DNA of 64,000 nucleotides, from the NCBI GenBank assembly GCA_028274465.1, contig CM051456.1, forward strand, positions 115,456,880-115,520,879, in the 5' to 3' direction. A program made the translations under genes and the position numbers. Under the pieces are notes generated by a model. That model ran no database searches, was not told the DNA's origin, and saw nothing but the letters and a program-made list of their open reading frames with translations. Of this stretch, positions 12,854-26,111 are shown piece after piece (position 1 is the first letter of the stretch; each line of letters starts with the position of its first letter). The stretch comes from Plantago ovata. Lineage: Eukaryota > Streptophyta > Magnoliopsida > Lamiales > Plantaginaceae.

Positions 12854-13946
12854 CCGCTAGGTTTAGAGTTCTCTACCTTCTCCGCTGCTGCTGCTCCATC
12901 TCCAAGGCCGTCCGTCTTCATCGACCACCAGAGCAGAGGTCTGTAATTTCGAATCTTTCTTTCGTTCTCTTCATCGTTCTTACAAGTGTTTATCTCTGTC
13001 TGGAACTTGGATCCACTGTTTTGCATCCTGTTCGATCCATCGTACGATCACGACTAAACCTAGAGTGGAGATTTCCTAAAAATGCCAAGGAGATTTGCTT
13101 TCTTTTTGAAAAGATGATGCTGTTCATGTTCAAATACTTTGTTAGCTGTAATTTCTCCTCGAAGTGGAAGTGTAATTGTGTTAATATCTGATGTTAGGTC
13201 TGGGTTTTATTGCACACGGCTGGTTGCGATTGGAAATGTAAAATTCAGTAGTTTTGTTATTAAATTTTCTACTTATGTATAACATACTGATAAGTTTCTG
13301 AGTGATGATTTAATTTATTAGAGGTTTACTTGTTAAAACAATTTTTGCGAGCTGACTTTGTGCTGTATCAGTAATGTAATGTGAGGAGGGTTTGGGGATG
13401 GAATATCTTGAAAATATAGCAGACGAATATGTGCTGGTTTAGTTATAGACATCCCGGGCTTAGTTTTGTTAGCATCGATGCTTGTCTTTTATCTCTAATG
13501 TTATTGCCTAGATGATTGAGGTTCATTTTCTTGTATGATTACATCGCGTGGAGCTAATATTTCTGTTTCCTCGTTCAATCTAGCTAGTTATGTATGTATG
13601 AGATGGTAATGTTGGGTAGCTAAATCTTTTTTTCCATATAATTTAGAAGCCTATGATTGTCTGATTGTATACTGAACCAGCAGAGATTGTGTGTATCGGT
13701 GCTGTGCAAGTTCATTAATGCACTTTGCCGAAAGAGTTCTCTGCAATATTAATTTCTTTTGGTGAGGATGGGCAGTTGTGCTTCAATTCCATTGAAATGT
13801 TTCAACAATCATCTTCTCTACAGTCTCTTCATACTTATTATCATAAATTGTTTGGACTGATTTGTACGACCTTATACCTGTTGTGAACTGCACTAGTTTT
13901 CCTGAGCCATTGATTGATATGTTTAATTACTTGGTTTTTCAGCAAA

Positions 13947-14144
13947 ATGGATTCCCAAATCAAGCATGCTATTGTTGTGAAGATCATTGGAAGGACTGGA
14001 TCTCGTGGTCAAGTCACTCAAGTCAGAGTTAAGTTCATTGATGACCAGAACCGTTTCATCATGAGAAATGTGAAGGGACCTGTTAGAGAGGGTGATGTTC
14101 TCACCTTGCTCGAGTCTGAGAGAGAGGCCAGAAGATTGCGCTGA
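13947..14144 (+). CDS. RPS28: 40S ribosomal protein S28 (eS28)
   Basis: This is a 65-codon ORF starting [20 protein letters not shown] and ending [10 protein letters not shown], the full length of plant eS28. The protein sits near the decoding/mRNA exit region of the small subunit (family knowledge). The coding part is a single exon. A leader exon near 12870-12936 ('ccagagcagag|gtctg') and an acceptor at 13942 ('tttttcag|caaaATG') suggest a roughly 1-kb 5'-UTR intron. The longer ORF from 13914 adds intron sequence, so ATG 13947 is preferred. Confidence 0.95.
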   Translation: MDSQIKHAIVVKIIGRTGSRGQVTQVRVKFIDDQNRFIMRNVKGPVREGDVLTLLESEREARRLR

Positions 14145-14992
14145 TGGATTTTAGTCCAGGATTATTTGAGATCAAGTTTGTTTTTCAGCTTTTTTCTAGA
14201 CTATGCTGAAAGTACCGGATATATCTTGTTCTCAAATTTCCTAGATGATTTTTGTTTTGTTGGTACTTGAATGGTGTTTGAAGAAACGTAGACAAATTTT
14301 CTGTTAAATGCTTGTTACCCGAGTGCTCATTGATTCTGCCCTGTTTTCACTTTCACTCAATGCAATGGTTCAATTTGGTTTCAATTGCATCTTTGTTATG
14401 TCTGGCTGTCTGCTACTCTTTGGTTATATGCTTTGGTCATTGATTAAAGTTCTCGAACATTTTAGTTTCTGAATGACTCTACTTGAAGTAGAATGACTGT
14501 ATTGACCTATTGAAATGCAAGAAGATTAAGTTTCCGTTCATGGCTTTGACTATGTTGAACTTCTATCAATGGATGCTGATGAGTTCAAAAAACTATGCTC
14601 ATTAGTAGCCGTTCATGCATTGGAAGTTAACGTAGCTTTATCCAATTTCAGTGTTCAGTGTCTCATTTCTTTTCCAAAAGAACAATAATCTGAAATATTT
14701 ATGCAAATATGACATAACTTGGCACAATGGTTCATTCGCTTCAGAGAGTACATATTTTTGTTCTTTTGCTTATGGTTGTTGAATGATGCTTTTTTACCTA
14801 CCTAGAAAAGAGAGATTTCATCAGAACGTCAGCCCCCGCCTTCACATCACCAGTTTCAAGCATAACAGAACACAAAAGCTCAAGAATAAATAAGGACGGT
14901 GATTTCAGTCCTAGTTATACAAGACACTGGTTGCTTGCTGTTGTTAGTAACTTACGTTTATGATGTCCCTATATGGCTATATTCATATATGT
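14145..14992. other. 3' UTR of eS28 and intergenic DNA
   Basis: AT-rich sequence with no ORF, RNA gene or terminal repeats recognised up to the hAT target site at 14993. Confidence 0.4.
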
Positions 14993-15460
14993 ACAGTTAT
15001 TAGGCCTGTAATCGAGCCGAGTCGAACTTTATGAAAGCTCGGCTCGTTTCCCAATTGTATGCATGGGCTCGAGTTCGAGCTCGAGCTCGGTCGAACTTCA
15101 ATTTTTTTACTCGAGTTTGAATTCGATGGTCATTTTTCCTAAACGAGCTCGGCTCGCGAACTTTAAGTTTTACAAAATTTTCCGATTGAAACGCAATAAA
15201 GCTCGAATTCGACTCGGCTCGTGAGCTCGAAAATTACCAAGCTCGAAAAAAGCTCGATTCGTTAGCAATTTGATTAGATATATTAAAGAAAAGCAACTGA
15301 GCCTTTTTAACACCATGGCTCAAATCAAGTCAGAGACGAACAATTTGCAGAGACGAACAGAACTGAGCAGATCGGAATTGGGGTGGTGAGTGGAGAGTCG
15401 GAACCTTGGAGACGAACCCAGATCTGAGACGAACCAGCCCAGATTCTTTCTTTTTCTGTT

Positions 15461-15568
15461 GCCGGTGGTAGTCGCCTAGCCGGTAGGGAACGGGGCCGAC
15501 GGGCGATGAGCCGATGATGCCGGTGGTAGCCGGTAGGGGACGGGGCCGACGAGCGATGAGCCGATGAT
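15461..15568. repeat. Tandem duplication inside the hAT element
   Basis: 'gccggtggtag...cggtaggg(a/g)acggggccgac...gatgagccgatgat' occurs at 15461-15518 and again at 15519-15568, differing by a 7-8-bp insertion and a few substitutions. Confidence 0.8.
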
Positions 15569-15646
15569 GGTGTTGTGTCTTGTGTGTTGTGTGTGAAGAC
15601 TAGTGAAGAAAAGGGGAAAAGGGGAAATGAAGAAAGGGTTTAGGGT

Positions 15647-15764
<118 letters not shown>

Positions 15765-15996
15765 TATATATATGTATATAAATATATATTTATTAATACT
15801 AATACTAATATATATATATATATCGAGCAGTTCGACGAGCTCACGAGCCGAGTTTACACATATTCGAGCTCGGCTCGTTTAGTATATCGAACTATAAATT
15901 ATGATCGAATTCGAGTTCGAGCTCGAATTTTCGAGCTTCGAGTCGAGCTCGAACTGCTCGAAAAAAACTCGATTCGATTACAGGCCTAACAGTTAT

Positions 15997-18420
15997 TGTC
16001 CCAAATTGCATTGTTAGACTTTGTTTGATTCAACTTAGTAACTTAATAATCACAGGTTTCAGTTCAGATTAATTTAATTCACTATAGATTTATTTTATTT
16101 GGAATTTACACTTCAAATATGTTCACTTATTTTGTCAGCCGAAACAGAGGAATCAGGGTGATTAAAAGCTTGCAAGTAAACACCTACTATACAAAAATGA
16201 GCTAGATTCTTGGTGGCAAGTAGACTAAGCGGTAGTATAACACAACAAAATGGGTATGGCAGCTGATTAAAAGAATCAAAAGATGCTTACTTACAACTTA
16301 CAAGTTACAAATGAACAGGTTCTCCAAATCATAACGTCACCGCGCCCATTTTAATATTTAATTTATTTATGATGAGGTTGCTTAGTAGAAAGTCCAATAT
16401 AGGGTTCAACCTCATGGATAGTGCCAAACTACGCCTTTTAGACCACCTCATTGTTAATTGTATTATTGCACAAGTTGATTCATATTTTTAATTCTAATTT
16501 GACATTGACATATCACCTCCTCTCATCCGCTCATAATGGAATATCTACCTGCATCATTACCTAATTCACTAGTTGTTTAACATATTAGAGATGATTTTTC
16601 CGGCGTGTAAGCTGTAAGGTTTTATAGTAGAAGAGTAACTTTTGTGGTTTACGATATTAAAGAGGGAGAAAAAAAACTTACATAGTGATTACATCGAGTT
16701 TTTAACTATACAATATCAGTATTTTACATAAATACAAAAAAAATTGCACTTTCTTTAGTGGTATCCCGTCTAAATTGACCAATATTTACATTTAAGATAG
16801 GTACCGACTGTTTGAATGTCAATTGAGACGGGCTAATTTAGGGAGGGATGGTTGGGATGACTAATTTATAGAGGAAAAAGATTAGTAATTTGCATTGTAG
16901 TTGATCTCGCTAAATGCACTCCAGAGAGTTGTTGTCTCATTTAATGATGGAAGGGACATGCCATTAGTTGAGTGTACCAAACACTTTGTTCATGATGATA
17001 ACTAAAAGAAAACTTCACTTGTAAAGATTCAATATTTGAAATATCACGGTTTTTACTTAAAAACTTTGGTTCATTTTAATTTAATTTCTGCCACCCTAAT
17101 GGAATTTCTTTTTGTGTGTTTAAAAAAACCGTAATAGACAACGATACGACGATAAACAAAATGAAATTGAATTACAAAATAATAAAATTCGCATAAGAAT
17201 ACTTTTTGTTTTCTGCTTTTAGGAATTAGGATATTGACACTAAATTAATATCGAATATATAAATCATTTGATCTATCGGAGAAATATGAAGCAACTTTGT
17301 TTTAGTCTTTTAGATGATGTAAATGAATGATGCAAGAAGTGAGGCTAGGGTAGATTAAAAGCGGCGTGCACGATAAGATGTGGTTAATGGAGGTCATTAT
17401 CAATAAACTTCATTTAATTATTTGGAATTTGGAAGTTTAAATAAACACTAGTTCTTGGGAGCATCTTTAACAAGACTTCTAATTCGCCTCCAAGTGGCAG
17501 CCTCTCGTGCGTTTGACGACTTTTATGAATTACAACAAAAAATATAGGACGAAAGAGTCACGCCAATGTACATAGTCCAAGTCTATTGAGCACAACGGTT
17601 ATATAGACTTACAGTACAGGGGTGATGGTGCGGGTAATTCAATTTTTATATAAAAACTTAACTTATCCATTATACAGTATGCAGTTGTATTTTAATTATA
17701 AACTTTCTGGTAAAATATTTTTGCAAGTTGCGGTAGATCAAGTGATAGAATGTGCTGGTACTTAGTTAATGATCATAAAAATCAACCAACGATACTAAAG
17801 CAACATCGAAATACGAAGAAAAAAAAATTCAAATAATAAGGGAAAAGTGAAACAGAAACAAATGTGTTCATAATATAATAGATATGAATATCACTTATAA
17901 ATGGCGGGTTGGGTGGCGGATGCCAACCCCATACAGCCACACTCACTACCCAACTCGTTTGATATCGTATGGTAACTTTTCAACCATGATTAATTTAATA
18001 AAGATAAGTGTGACTTGTTGGTGTATGGTTTATGCAGTTGTAATTAAAAAATATCAAGTGTGTACCACATCCAACGAAAATTAGTCACTTTTATACTAAA
18101 CTGCATTCCTTAATTTCATCTGATCATTTGTTCTGTTTGAAAAAGGACTGCCACTACAAATAAGTTGAATCTCTTGTATCAAATTGCAAATTAACCTCAA
18201 ACCTTTTTGAGTTGATCATCCCTCACTTTCATCAACTTGTAAAATAAGAACAAAAATACCATTTCAAATTGAAATAGAAGGGGACCAATTCATACCAAGT
18301 CACTTTCACAATTAGTTTAACCCCCTTTACAAATTAATAGTATGTTTTAAACAAACAAAAATGATGTATAACAAACAAATAAAAACAATAAATATAGTAA
18401 GTATTCCAAACACAAAATGC
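15997..18420. other. AT-rich intergenic DNA, no gene recognised
   Basis: Long stretch of low-complexity AT-rich sequence upstream of the ERF gene. No family-like ORF, tRNA or paired terminal repeats were found by eye. The part from about 18100 to 18420 is probably ERF promoter. Confidence 0.4.
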
Positions 18421-18421
18421 A

Positions 18422-18429
18422 TATAAATA
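18422..18429 (+). promoter_or_regulatory. TATA box of the ERF gene
   Basis: A perfect TATAAATA about 117 bp before the ATG at 18546. The intervening leader is A/C-rich with no upstream ATG seen. Confidence 0.6.
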
Positions 18430-18545
18430 GAGCCTAATCAAGAAAAACAAATACATCTTGACAACTTAAACCCTCTCCTAATCACTTCATAACAACCTAA
18501 GCTTCACATAACCCTCTTACACCACTTACTTCTTTTTTAAACACA

Positions 18546-19385
18546 ATGGAAATTCAATTCCAACAAAAGAAGCAAAACCTAAAGATCCCATTGACCAAAA
18601 CAAGCAAAATGAAACCAAGAAACAAGAGCACCAACCCTACCAAGTTTGTTGGTGTGAGGCAAAGGCCTTCTGGCAGATGGGTGGCAGAGATCAAAGACAC
18701 AACTCAAAAGATCAGGATGTGGCTTGGAACTTTCGAGACGGCCGAAGAAGCTGCCCGTGCCTACGACGAGGCTGCCTGCCTTCTTCGCGGATCCAATACA
18801 CGTACTAACTTTGTGACGCACGTGTCTCACAACTCCCCACTCGCCTCCCGGATCAGAAATCTCCTCAACAACAAGAAGAGTGCAAATGCAAATGCAGCTA
18901 AAGTGAAGAAACAAGAAACTTGTCCTAGTCCCAGTCTTACTACAAGTCAAGAAACTGGCAGGACTAGGAGTACCACCAGCAGTGATTCTAGTACCATAAC
19001 CACAACAGCAGCTGATTCAAACAACAGTGCTGAGTCCTTAATTTCATCAGATCAAATGCAAGTATACGATGACGATAACGTGTATAAACCTGACATGAGC
19101 AGCTGCGTGGATGATTTCGACCCTGTTCAATCAAGCGTGTCATGGAGTCTTGATCATGGGCCTAATCGATTTTCGTTCACTCAAGAAATGCTGGAGTTGC
19201 CAAGGAATGTGATGGTGAGTGAGAATTCCGAGATGGAGCTAACAGAGTTCGACCGGATGAAAGTTGAGAGACAGATTTCGGCTTCGCTTTATGCAATGAA
19301 TGGCCTGCAAGAGTATATGGAGACTGTATATGATCCAACAGAAGCTTTGTGGGATCTTCCTCCTCTTTGTGCTCTTTTGAGCTAA
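18546..19385 (+). CDS. AP2/ERF transcription factor, RAP2.11/ERN1-like
   Basis: Intronless ORF of 279 aa. The single AP2 domain spans about residues 34-92 and starts '[19 protein letters not shown]', with [19 protein letters not shown] and the RGSNTRTNF end. The '[14 protein letters not shown]' form is typical of the clade holding Arabidopsis RAP2.11 (low-potassium response) and legume ERN1 (nodulation). The linker is Ser/Thr/Asn-rich. The C-terminus keeps the clade's '[13 protein letters not shown]' motif and a '[12 protein letters not shown]' end, probably an activation segment. It should bind GCC-box-like DNA in the nucleus. Homology to RAP2.11 is recalled, not computed. Confidence 0.92.
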   Translation: MEIQFQQKKQNLKIPLTKTSKMKPRNKSTNPTKFVGVRQRPSGRWVAEIKDTTQKIRMWLGTFETAEEAARAYDEAACLLRGSNTRTNFVTHVSHNSPLASRIRNLLNNKKSANANAAKVKKQETCPSPSLTTSQETGRTRSTTSSDSSTITTTAADSNNSAESLISSDQMQVYDDDNVYKPDMSSCVDDFDPVQSSVSWSLDHGPNRFSFTQEMLELPRNVMVSENSEMELTEFDRMKVERQISASLYAMNGLQEYMETVYDPTEALWDLPPLCALLS

Positions 19386-20659
19386 AGAAAATAATACTCC
19401 TTAATGTTTTATTTATCTGTTTCATCTTAATTTACTCATTTGGTCAGATTAGAACATTACATATGGATATGGATTGAGAATGTTAGAACAAGAGAGGAGT
19501 CATCAAGTTCAAAATATATGAAGAACATGTTTTCTTGATAATCTTCACATACCAACATTTTTGGTGTATGCAAAATTTGGGAGATAATACTAAAAGGTAG
19601 TACTTCATTAGAGTTTTCACACATAAATTCTGACTGTGTCCTTTATTCAAGAATAGTATTACTTAGCATTCTTATTATCCATGACTATTAGGAAAAAAAG
19701 TGTGTTCACCAAACCTTTTTATTACTTCATGATTTGGCTCTCAAACAACCAACCTTATGAATTTTGTTAGGGTTCGAGTCATCAGCTTCGAAATTCAAAA
19801 TGACTGGTGACAATCGATTACAACCTCACAAGAAATTAAACAAGCACGGCAAAAAGTCAAGTCTAGAGAAAACCCGAGAATGCAAGAACATTGGACCTAC
19901 CGTCACCTACGTGGTTCGGCTATTGATCAGCCTAGTCAACGAAGATCAAAATCAAATGTATTATCTTGAATTTTGAAAAGTGAAATTGTCTGAGAGTAAC
20001 TGTTGTATGATAATCGTGGAACAAGATGACAATTGACAAGGCTTTTATATCAAAACAGGTGAGGAAACTGTTGAACTGATCGTAACAAACTTTTGCAGTC
20101 GATAAATGACTTTTCCCGCCTCTTGTTCGAAAACTTTCACTAGACTAAAACTCCCCGCCCGGCTCGTAGAACATTACCTCTTATCCTTAATTTAAGGTAA
20201 TATGATGCGGTGAAACGAGAGACTGCATTATTCGCTATATCATGGAATGTAGCGAGGGTGACTCTTTAATGAATTTGAAGGACCCCAATGTATGTTGTTC
20301 AATCGCTAATAGACCAACTTACTTAATTTGATGAAACTGAAACCTGACTCATTCAAGTCTGAGCCTTGCATGTGCAGTTTATGTTGGTTCGTCTGGATTT
20401 TTCAGTATGTACTCAAAGGTAAACGGTTAACGGTTGTGCTTTTTTAACGTTAAAATGAACATTTCACGTTTCAGATAAGTGAGAAAGAAATTGCGTGTTT
20501 TTAAAACTCAAAATTACCTTATCACGGACTCCCCTAATCTCAAATTCTCAATTACCTTGTGAATCCCTAATTTTTTACTTCATTGGAGTAGATTTCGCTA
20601 AATTAATTAGTGAATGAATTAAGCTTTGATTGAACTTAAACATTAGCAAGATAATAATT
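19386..20659. other. 3' UTR of the ERF gene and intergenic DNA
   Basis: No gene recognised. Short ORFs around 19764-19976 have no family resemblance. Confidence 0.4.
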
Positions 20660-20669
20660 GACTCAATTT

Positions 20670-20811
20670 GGAGTTAATGTAAGGGAGTTCGAGTGGTAGG
20701 AGTGCTGAAGTAGCCAATGAGAGGTCGGAGGTTCGAACACCGACGAAGTCATAAGGTGTTATGGATGTAGTTGGAGTTGGTTTGAAATTAGTGTAGGTGT
20801 AAGGTATGGTC
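20670..20811 (+). mobile_element. tRNA-derived SINE upstream of the superoxide dismutase gene
   Basis: The 142-bp element has an A-box-like 'gagtggtaggagtg' and a B-box-like 'ggttcgaacac', the Pol III promoter pair of tRNA-derived SINEs. It is flanked by the 10-bp direct repeat GACTCAATTT (20660-20669 and 20812-20821), consistent with target-primed insertion. There is no clear A tail. It ends 135 bp before the SOD start codon. Confidence 0.7.
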
Positions 20812-20946
20812 GACTCAATTTTCATTTTTCCCTTCTAAAATAAAGGACCAAAAAATATAATTGAAAAGAGATGATATTATAAGTATTATTGGTTTTACTC
20901 CTCTAGTGAAGTGCTGAGAACCAAGAAAAGCATAGACAAGAAAAAG

Positions 20947-23567
20947 ATGAGCTCGGTGAAGGCAGTGGCCGTTATCTCCGGCGATAGAAACGTTAAAGGC
21001 TTCATCCAGTTCTTTCAAGGCACAGCTGGTACTCACTTCTTTTCCATCTCTCTTCTTTCTTTTCTTTCAGTTTCTCTTATAAATATGAATGATCTTTTAC
21101 CTACCCAGAAATTAGTCATGATTATCAAAATCCAATAACTGATTTGCAACATAAACGACCAATTTTTACAGGGACCCATGTGAAAGGGAGAATTAGTGGG
21201 TTAAGTCCAGGTCTCCATGGCTTTCATATACATGCTCTTGGTGACACCACCAATGGTTGCATTTCCACTGGTCTGTTGTATCAATTTCTTCAATTTTCAC
21301 TTTAATTGTTTGATAGTATCTCACTAGTTGAATATTTTTCATTTCTTGGGTCTCTTGCTAAATTGATGGTATTCATTTACATGATCATAAGTTCATAAGT
21401 ATGGCCTGTTGATATCACCTTTGTGCTAGTTCTACTAAGGTCTACTTACTTAAAGCTCAACTTGTCAGTTCTGTTTACGATGTTGGTGTAGGATTATTGG
21501 ATTAGTTTTGGACTCTTGTCATTGGAGATGTAGTTTGGTTTGGAGTTAGTTTCCTTATTGATATTCGTCTAAGTCCTGGCATATGTAAAGTAATCATTTT
21601 CGAGCATTTGAATAATCATATCAAACAGATTCTTCGTGTTGCCCCTTGCCTCCTGGAAGTAACAATTATGAAGGTAATAGCCGTGGCACTAAACAAATGT
21701 TACCACACAACACAATAGCTTCAGAAGCGATAAGGGCTGCGTCTTGACAATCTTCATGTGAGCTTGTCTTGTGATACACTGTTATGAATAAAGTTGACTG
21801 TTGAGGAATGGAATGATGTGCTTGCCCTATAGACTTTTTGAAATTTTATTGTATGCTATTACTGTATAAGTTAATCCGATATTTTAGCAACTGATTATTC
21901 TTCCATTTTGCTGGATTTACTTGTTATAGTGTTTTGTTTGGGAATAAGTAAAACGTGTGAATTATATAAACATTTTTCAGGACCTCATTTCAATCCACTG
22001 AAGAAAGATCACGGATCTCCAATAGATGAACTGCGACATGCTGGTGATCTTGGAAACATTGTGGCTGGTTCAGATGGTTCTTATCTACTTTACTTGGGGC
22101 TTTATGTACAAATTGGATTGGTCAATTGGTATGTGGTTAATAAATTCAACTGTTAACATTGCAGGAATTGCTGAGATATCGATCACAGACAAGCAGGTAT
22201 ATCTCTGTGAAAGTTGTTTATCTATGATTGTTGCTATTCTGTAGCAAAGGTTTCCAAGATGTAGTAATAGTTGCTGTAAAATAATGTTACTCAGGCTAAT
22301 GTGTTGCTGACTTATAGCCCATAATTAAGGCTTGTCCACTAGTCAAAAAGATGTGGAGTTGCTCTGACCGTTAAAATGTTGAGAATAAAATTACTTTCAG
22401 TTACTTCTATCTGTAATATCACTTTGTGATGATCAATGTTAGTTATTATTAACCATAGTATTGTGAAGAAACAAGGATGCAAAAGAATAAACAGAAGCAT
22501 GATGCTCGTGTAGCTTCGCATTTAACTGGTAAAAACTAAAAAGTTTATGAGTACATTGCTTCTCTTGGGGCCGACACTATGTAATTCATCATTGGCAAAT
22601 GGCAAGTTAGCTGACAATATGAAGTGTATAGAAAGATGTTCTGTTAACTTCTAATGACTGGAAGTTTGTCAAAATTATTTAGTCGCACATTATTTTGCAT
22701 TCTGGCTAACTTTCATTACAGCGAGTTTGAGTCTCATGAGGAGGTTGATTATGCTGTCCAGATGTTGTTACTGCATACGAAAAAATCACTTATCTAATTT
22801 GTGGTTACATTAGAGAATGTAGAATTGTCAAGTGCAATTATATCAAGTTCAGTCCTGCTAAAAGCTGCATCATTTCTTTTATACAGATACCGCTGACTGG
22901 TCAGCATTCCATTTTGGGAAGGGCAGTTGTAGTTCATGCTGACCCTGATGATCTTGGAAGAGGTATGTTAAATTGAAAAACACGGAACAGTATTCTCAGT
23001 TCTCACCTGTCCATATACTTAGCTTGACCTCAATCGTTATTCTCCTGAAACAGGTGGACATGAACTCAGCAAGACTACTGGCAATGCAGGTGCAAGAGTT
23101 GGATGTGGTAATTTCTAATAGTTATTCCAGCTTTCCATTTCCTTGCTTTGGTTGATCAGAGATCAATGACATAGCATGAAGAGAAAGTTTCATATATTTT
23201 CTTCTTGCTGTGTTAGATTCGAGCATTAGTAGATAAATCTAGTTTGGCTCCTCCATACCGGAAAGAAAACTTACCAAGCCGCAGGGATCAACTAAGTTCC
23301 ACAAATTTTCTTATATCCCCGTGGAACCCATCTATGCAATTTCCTTTTACAACTGCCATGGCATGTCAGTGGTGTAGTACTACTACGTTTCGTTGAAGTT
23401 AATTTAACAATGTGCGAGTCCTTTTATTACTCAGTTCTATAGAGTTAAATGTGCATTTGAGTTTTTTTTTCAATCTTATGTTGCATTAAATGGACAGACC
23501 ATGTGTTTTACTATTATGTTTACATCCATGTTTGGCAGGCATCATCGGACTTCAATCATCAGTCTAG
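20947..23567 (+). CDS. Cu/Zn superoxide dismutase, CSD3-like
   Basis: Seven coding exons: 20947-21028, 21172-21270, 21981-22076, 22165-22196, 22887-22962, 23054-23107 and 23539-23567. All are GT-AG and in frame, giving 155 aa. The enzyme dismutes superoxide to H2O2 and O2. All active-site residues are present: Cu/Zn ligands His46, His48, His63, His71, His80, Asp83 and His120, disulfide Cys57/Cys146, and Arg143. The N-terminus ([14 protein letters not shown]) and '[22 protein letters not shown]' resemble Arabidopsis CSD3 more than CSD1 or plastid CSD2. Arabidopsis CSD3 ends in the peroxisomal signal AKL, but this protein ends GIIGLQSSV. No transit peptide is visible, so a cytosolic location is most likely. 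Confidence 0.93.
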
Positions 23568-24153
23568 AGGTTTTTGTTTATTTGTGGCAACCAACAGACT
23601 GGATCAAGATTGTTTAGATTTATACTATTACTTAAATGTAAAAACAGATACCTATTTCATGATCCTTCGCAGTAATAAATTAGGCTACTACATGTTCTGC
23701 ATTTATGCGTCTATATAAAGTTCATTTATATTTCTAGTTCATTCTGAATTCCTCACAATCTTATAACAAAAATGGATTAAGATCATGGTTAATACTTAAT
23801 ACCCTGCTATGCATGCTACGGAATATGGACTCAAAGAAAATTCAGAAATGTATGGTTCAACTGGAACCAGCTCATAACCACGTACAACAACAGATACTTA
23901 TATTAAAACAGTAAACTGCGAAATGAAATTGAAAATGGAGAGAAGATCAGTGATAAACTGATAATAGAAATGAGAATATAGTAATACAGAATGTAGATCA
24001 CGAAGTTTGTCAAACATCATCATCTCGTCTCCACAGTTACGATTTTAGAACTAAAGACTAATGGTTGTGATCATGTTTGTTGTATGAAGTACTTGGATGT
24101 AGTGAAGCATGTGTTGTAAGGTTTATCCCATGGAAGTCCCATTCCTGCAAGGC
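23568..24153. other. Shared 3' region between convergent SOD and nCBP genes
   Basis: 586 bp between the two stop codons, holding the 3' UTRs of both convergent genes. No other feature seen. Confidence 0.5.
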
Positions 24154-26111
24154 TTATCCTCTCAACCATGTGTTGCGATAAGATGAGTTGTCTTTCAGCG
24201 AAGCATCATGAGGCTTGTACTCCATTACATAGCTATGGGGAAGCTTCAGATGGCGCTTGATTGAATCCCTCAGAACCATCACAGCCTGCCAGAAACAGCA
24301 TGTGAAAAGGGTTGTTACAGCCGATATTTATTTCAAACAAAAGGCTTCTAGCGTAATAAAGAAAATGCTAACCTGCTTATCAGATGCATTGCGGTTCCAC
24401 ACACTCAATATATCCTCGTTAAAACGGATACTTAATACGGCTCCACAAATGTTCTCACCATACTCAAGTTGATCTCCAATCAATGCTAGAACCTACAAGC
24501 AGATATTCAGGATAGAGAGCATAGTTTATAATTTATACTGTATCACTTATTGGAGAAATCAGAATTTTGTATAGTAGATTACAGAAAGTACAGAAAGCAT
24601 GTCTGATAACGAAACAGGTAACAGTAAGATGTTCGTTATTAATTAGTTCAACATATCTGATTATTGAAATGAAAAGAGTGCTAAAAACCCTATAGAACTC
24701 CGATTACAAAAACTTAAGCACACTATAAACCAGTAGAAAACAGCTTCGGACTACTACATTTTCATTTTTCAAGTGTGTGCAACTAACTAGACACAGCAGA
24801 ACAAGAATTGCAAAGTTCATGGAGAAACAAAACTAGATTTCCATGATAAGATCTGGAAGATGTGCATTATACTTGAACTAGCTAAGTACTATATCAAATA
24901 GTGGCAGTAACAAAACAGGGAGAGAATAGATGAAGCGATGCACTCAAACACAGAAGGCTCAGCACATCAGTAGATACACAAAATAACATCACCGAGTAAA
25001 AATTCACATACCAGGTCCTCCCAAAACCGGCCTGAGACAGCCTTTTTAAATCTAATGATCCATTTCCCACCATTACAGTTAGCAGAATCCTGACCGAGGG
25101 AAAAGATCATCGCTAAGACATTGTTTCATTCAACACAAAACAGAAATGACTGTATACTAGCTCCACCCAAAAGTTCATACCTCCCACAAGGGGCGAATGC
25201 CCTCCTTGAATAGATGTAAATCAGTAGGGGTTGGCAATGATGCGGGGCGAGCTAAGTGGCAGTAGCAGACCCAAAAGGATTCAACCTGTGTCCATGCAAT
25301 AGCAAGTAAATCATACAGAGAACAAGGAGAGCAAAAGTGAAAAAACCACGAATAACATACCGTGCTGAAGTCAACAATCTTTTTGATATTGTCCTCGTAG
25401 GATTGTGGATTTCTGACTCCTGGAGTTCGGCGAGTGTACCAGAAGACAAACTTGTGCTGATGATCAATAAATTACGTTCAGATTGGCTGCACTAAACTCT
25501 AAATACGCAGCAATCACAGCCGAAACAATATCCTTATATATAAAAAAAATTAACGTTTCTACACCACAGTCCACACAACAGGAACAATCTAAAATTCCAA
25601 TGCAAATGCTTATTATGTTCGATTATTCAATAATTCTATTTCGATTATTTAACCTATCCAAGGCTTATCTACTCATAAGTTCTGAACAAAACAAGCCTAA
25701 ATCTCCAAATTCCAATTTAACACTTCATGTAATTTTCACGAAATGAAGTGGAATAATGACCAATTATAAGTAAACATAAACTATTGAACATCAATACATC
25801 TTAATCAAGCAAGCAAAATGATTCGAGGCCTAATTCAATCAATTGACCTAGAGAAATTCGCAAATCCAGGTGACTAAACAGAAACTCTTCCGTGACAAAT
25901 AACAAGTTCACAAACCAACAATCATCGTCATCGTTCTAAAACACGAAGAAAAAACGCAGAAAAACAGATTAGGGTTACTGGATAGAATACGAACTTTGAG
26001 AGGGTGAAGACCAGACTTGAGATCGAGCGAGATTCGGTCCCAATCGTCTTGCTGAGAAGCACTGTTGTTGGTGTTGATTTCCTGATCTTTCCTCTCAGCA
26101 GCCAATTCCAT
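24154..26111 (-). CDS. NCBP: nCBP, eIF4E-family cap-binding protein (4EHP type)
   Basis: Six exons on the minus strand: 25995-26111, 25361-25456, 25181-25285, 25012-25089, 24373-24492 and 24154-24285. All keep phase 0, giving 215 aa. The start MELAAERKDQ is a natural ATG; upstream in-frame sequence looks non-coding. The protein reads 'HKFVFWYTRRTPGVRN', 'NIKKIVDFSTVESFW', 'IRPLWEDSANCNGGKW', 'ICGAVLSIRFNEDILSVWNRNASD' and 'MEYKPHDASLKDNSSYRNTW', nearly the Arabidopsis nCBP order. The tyrosine in FWYTRRTP (where eIF4E has Trp) is characteristic of the 4EHP/nCBP class. The family binds the mRNA m7G cap and acts in translation control. Confidence 0.93.
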
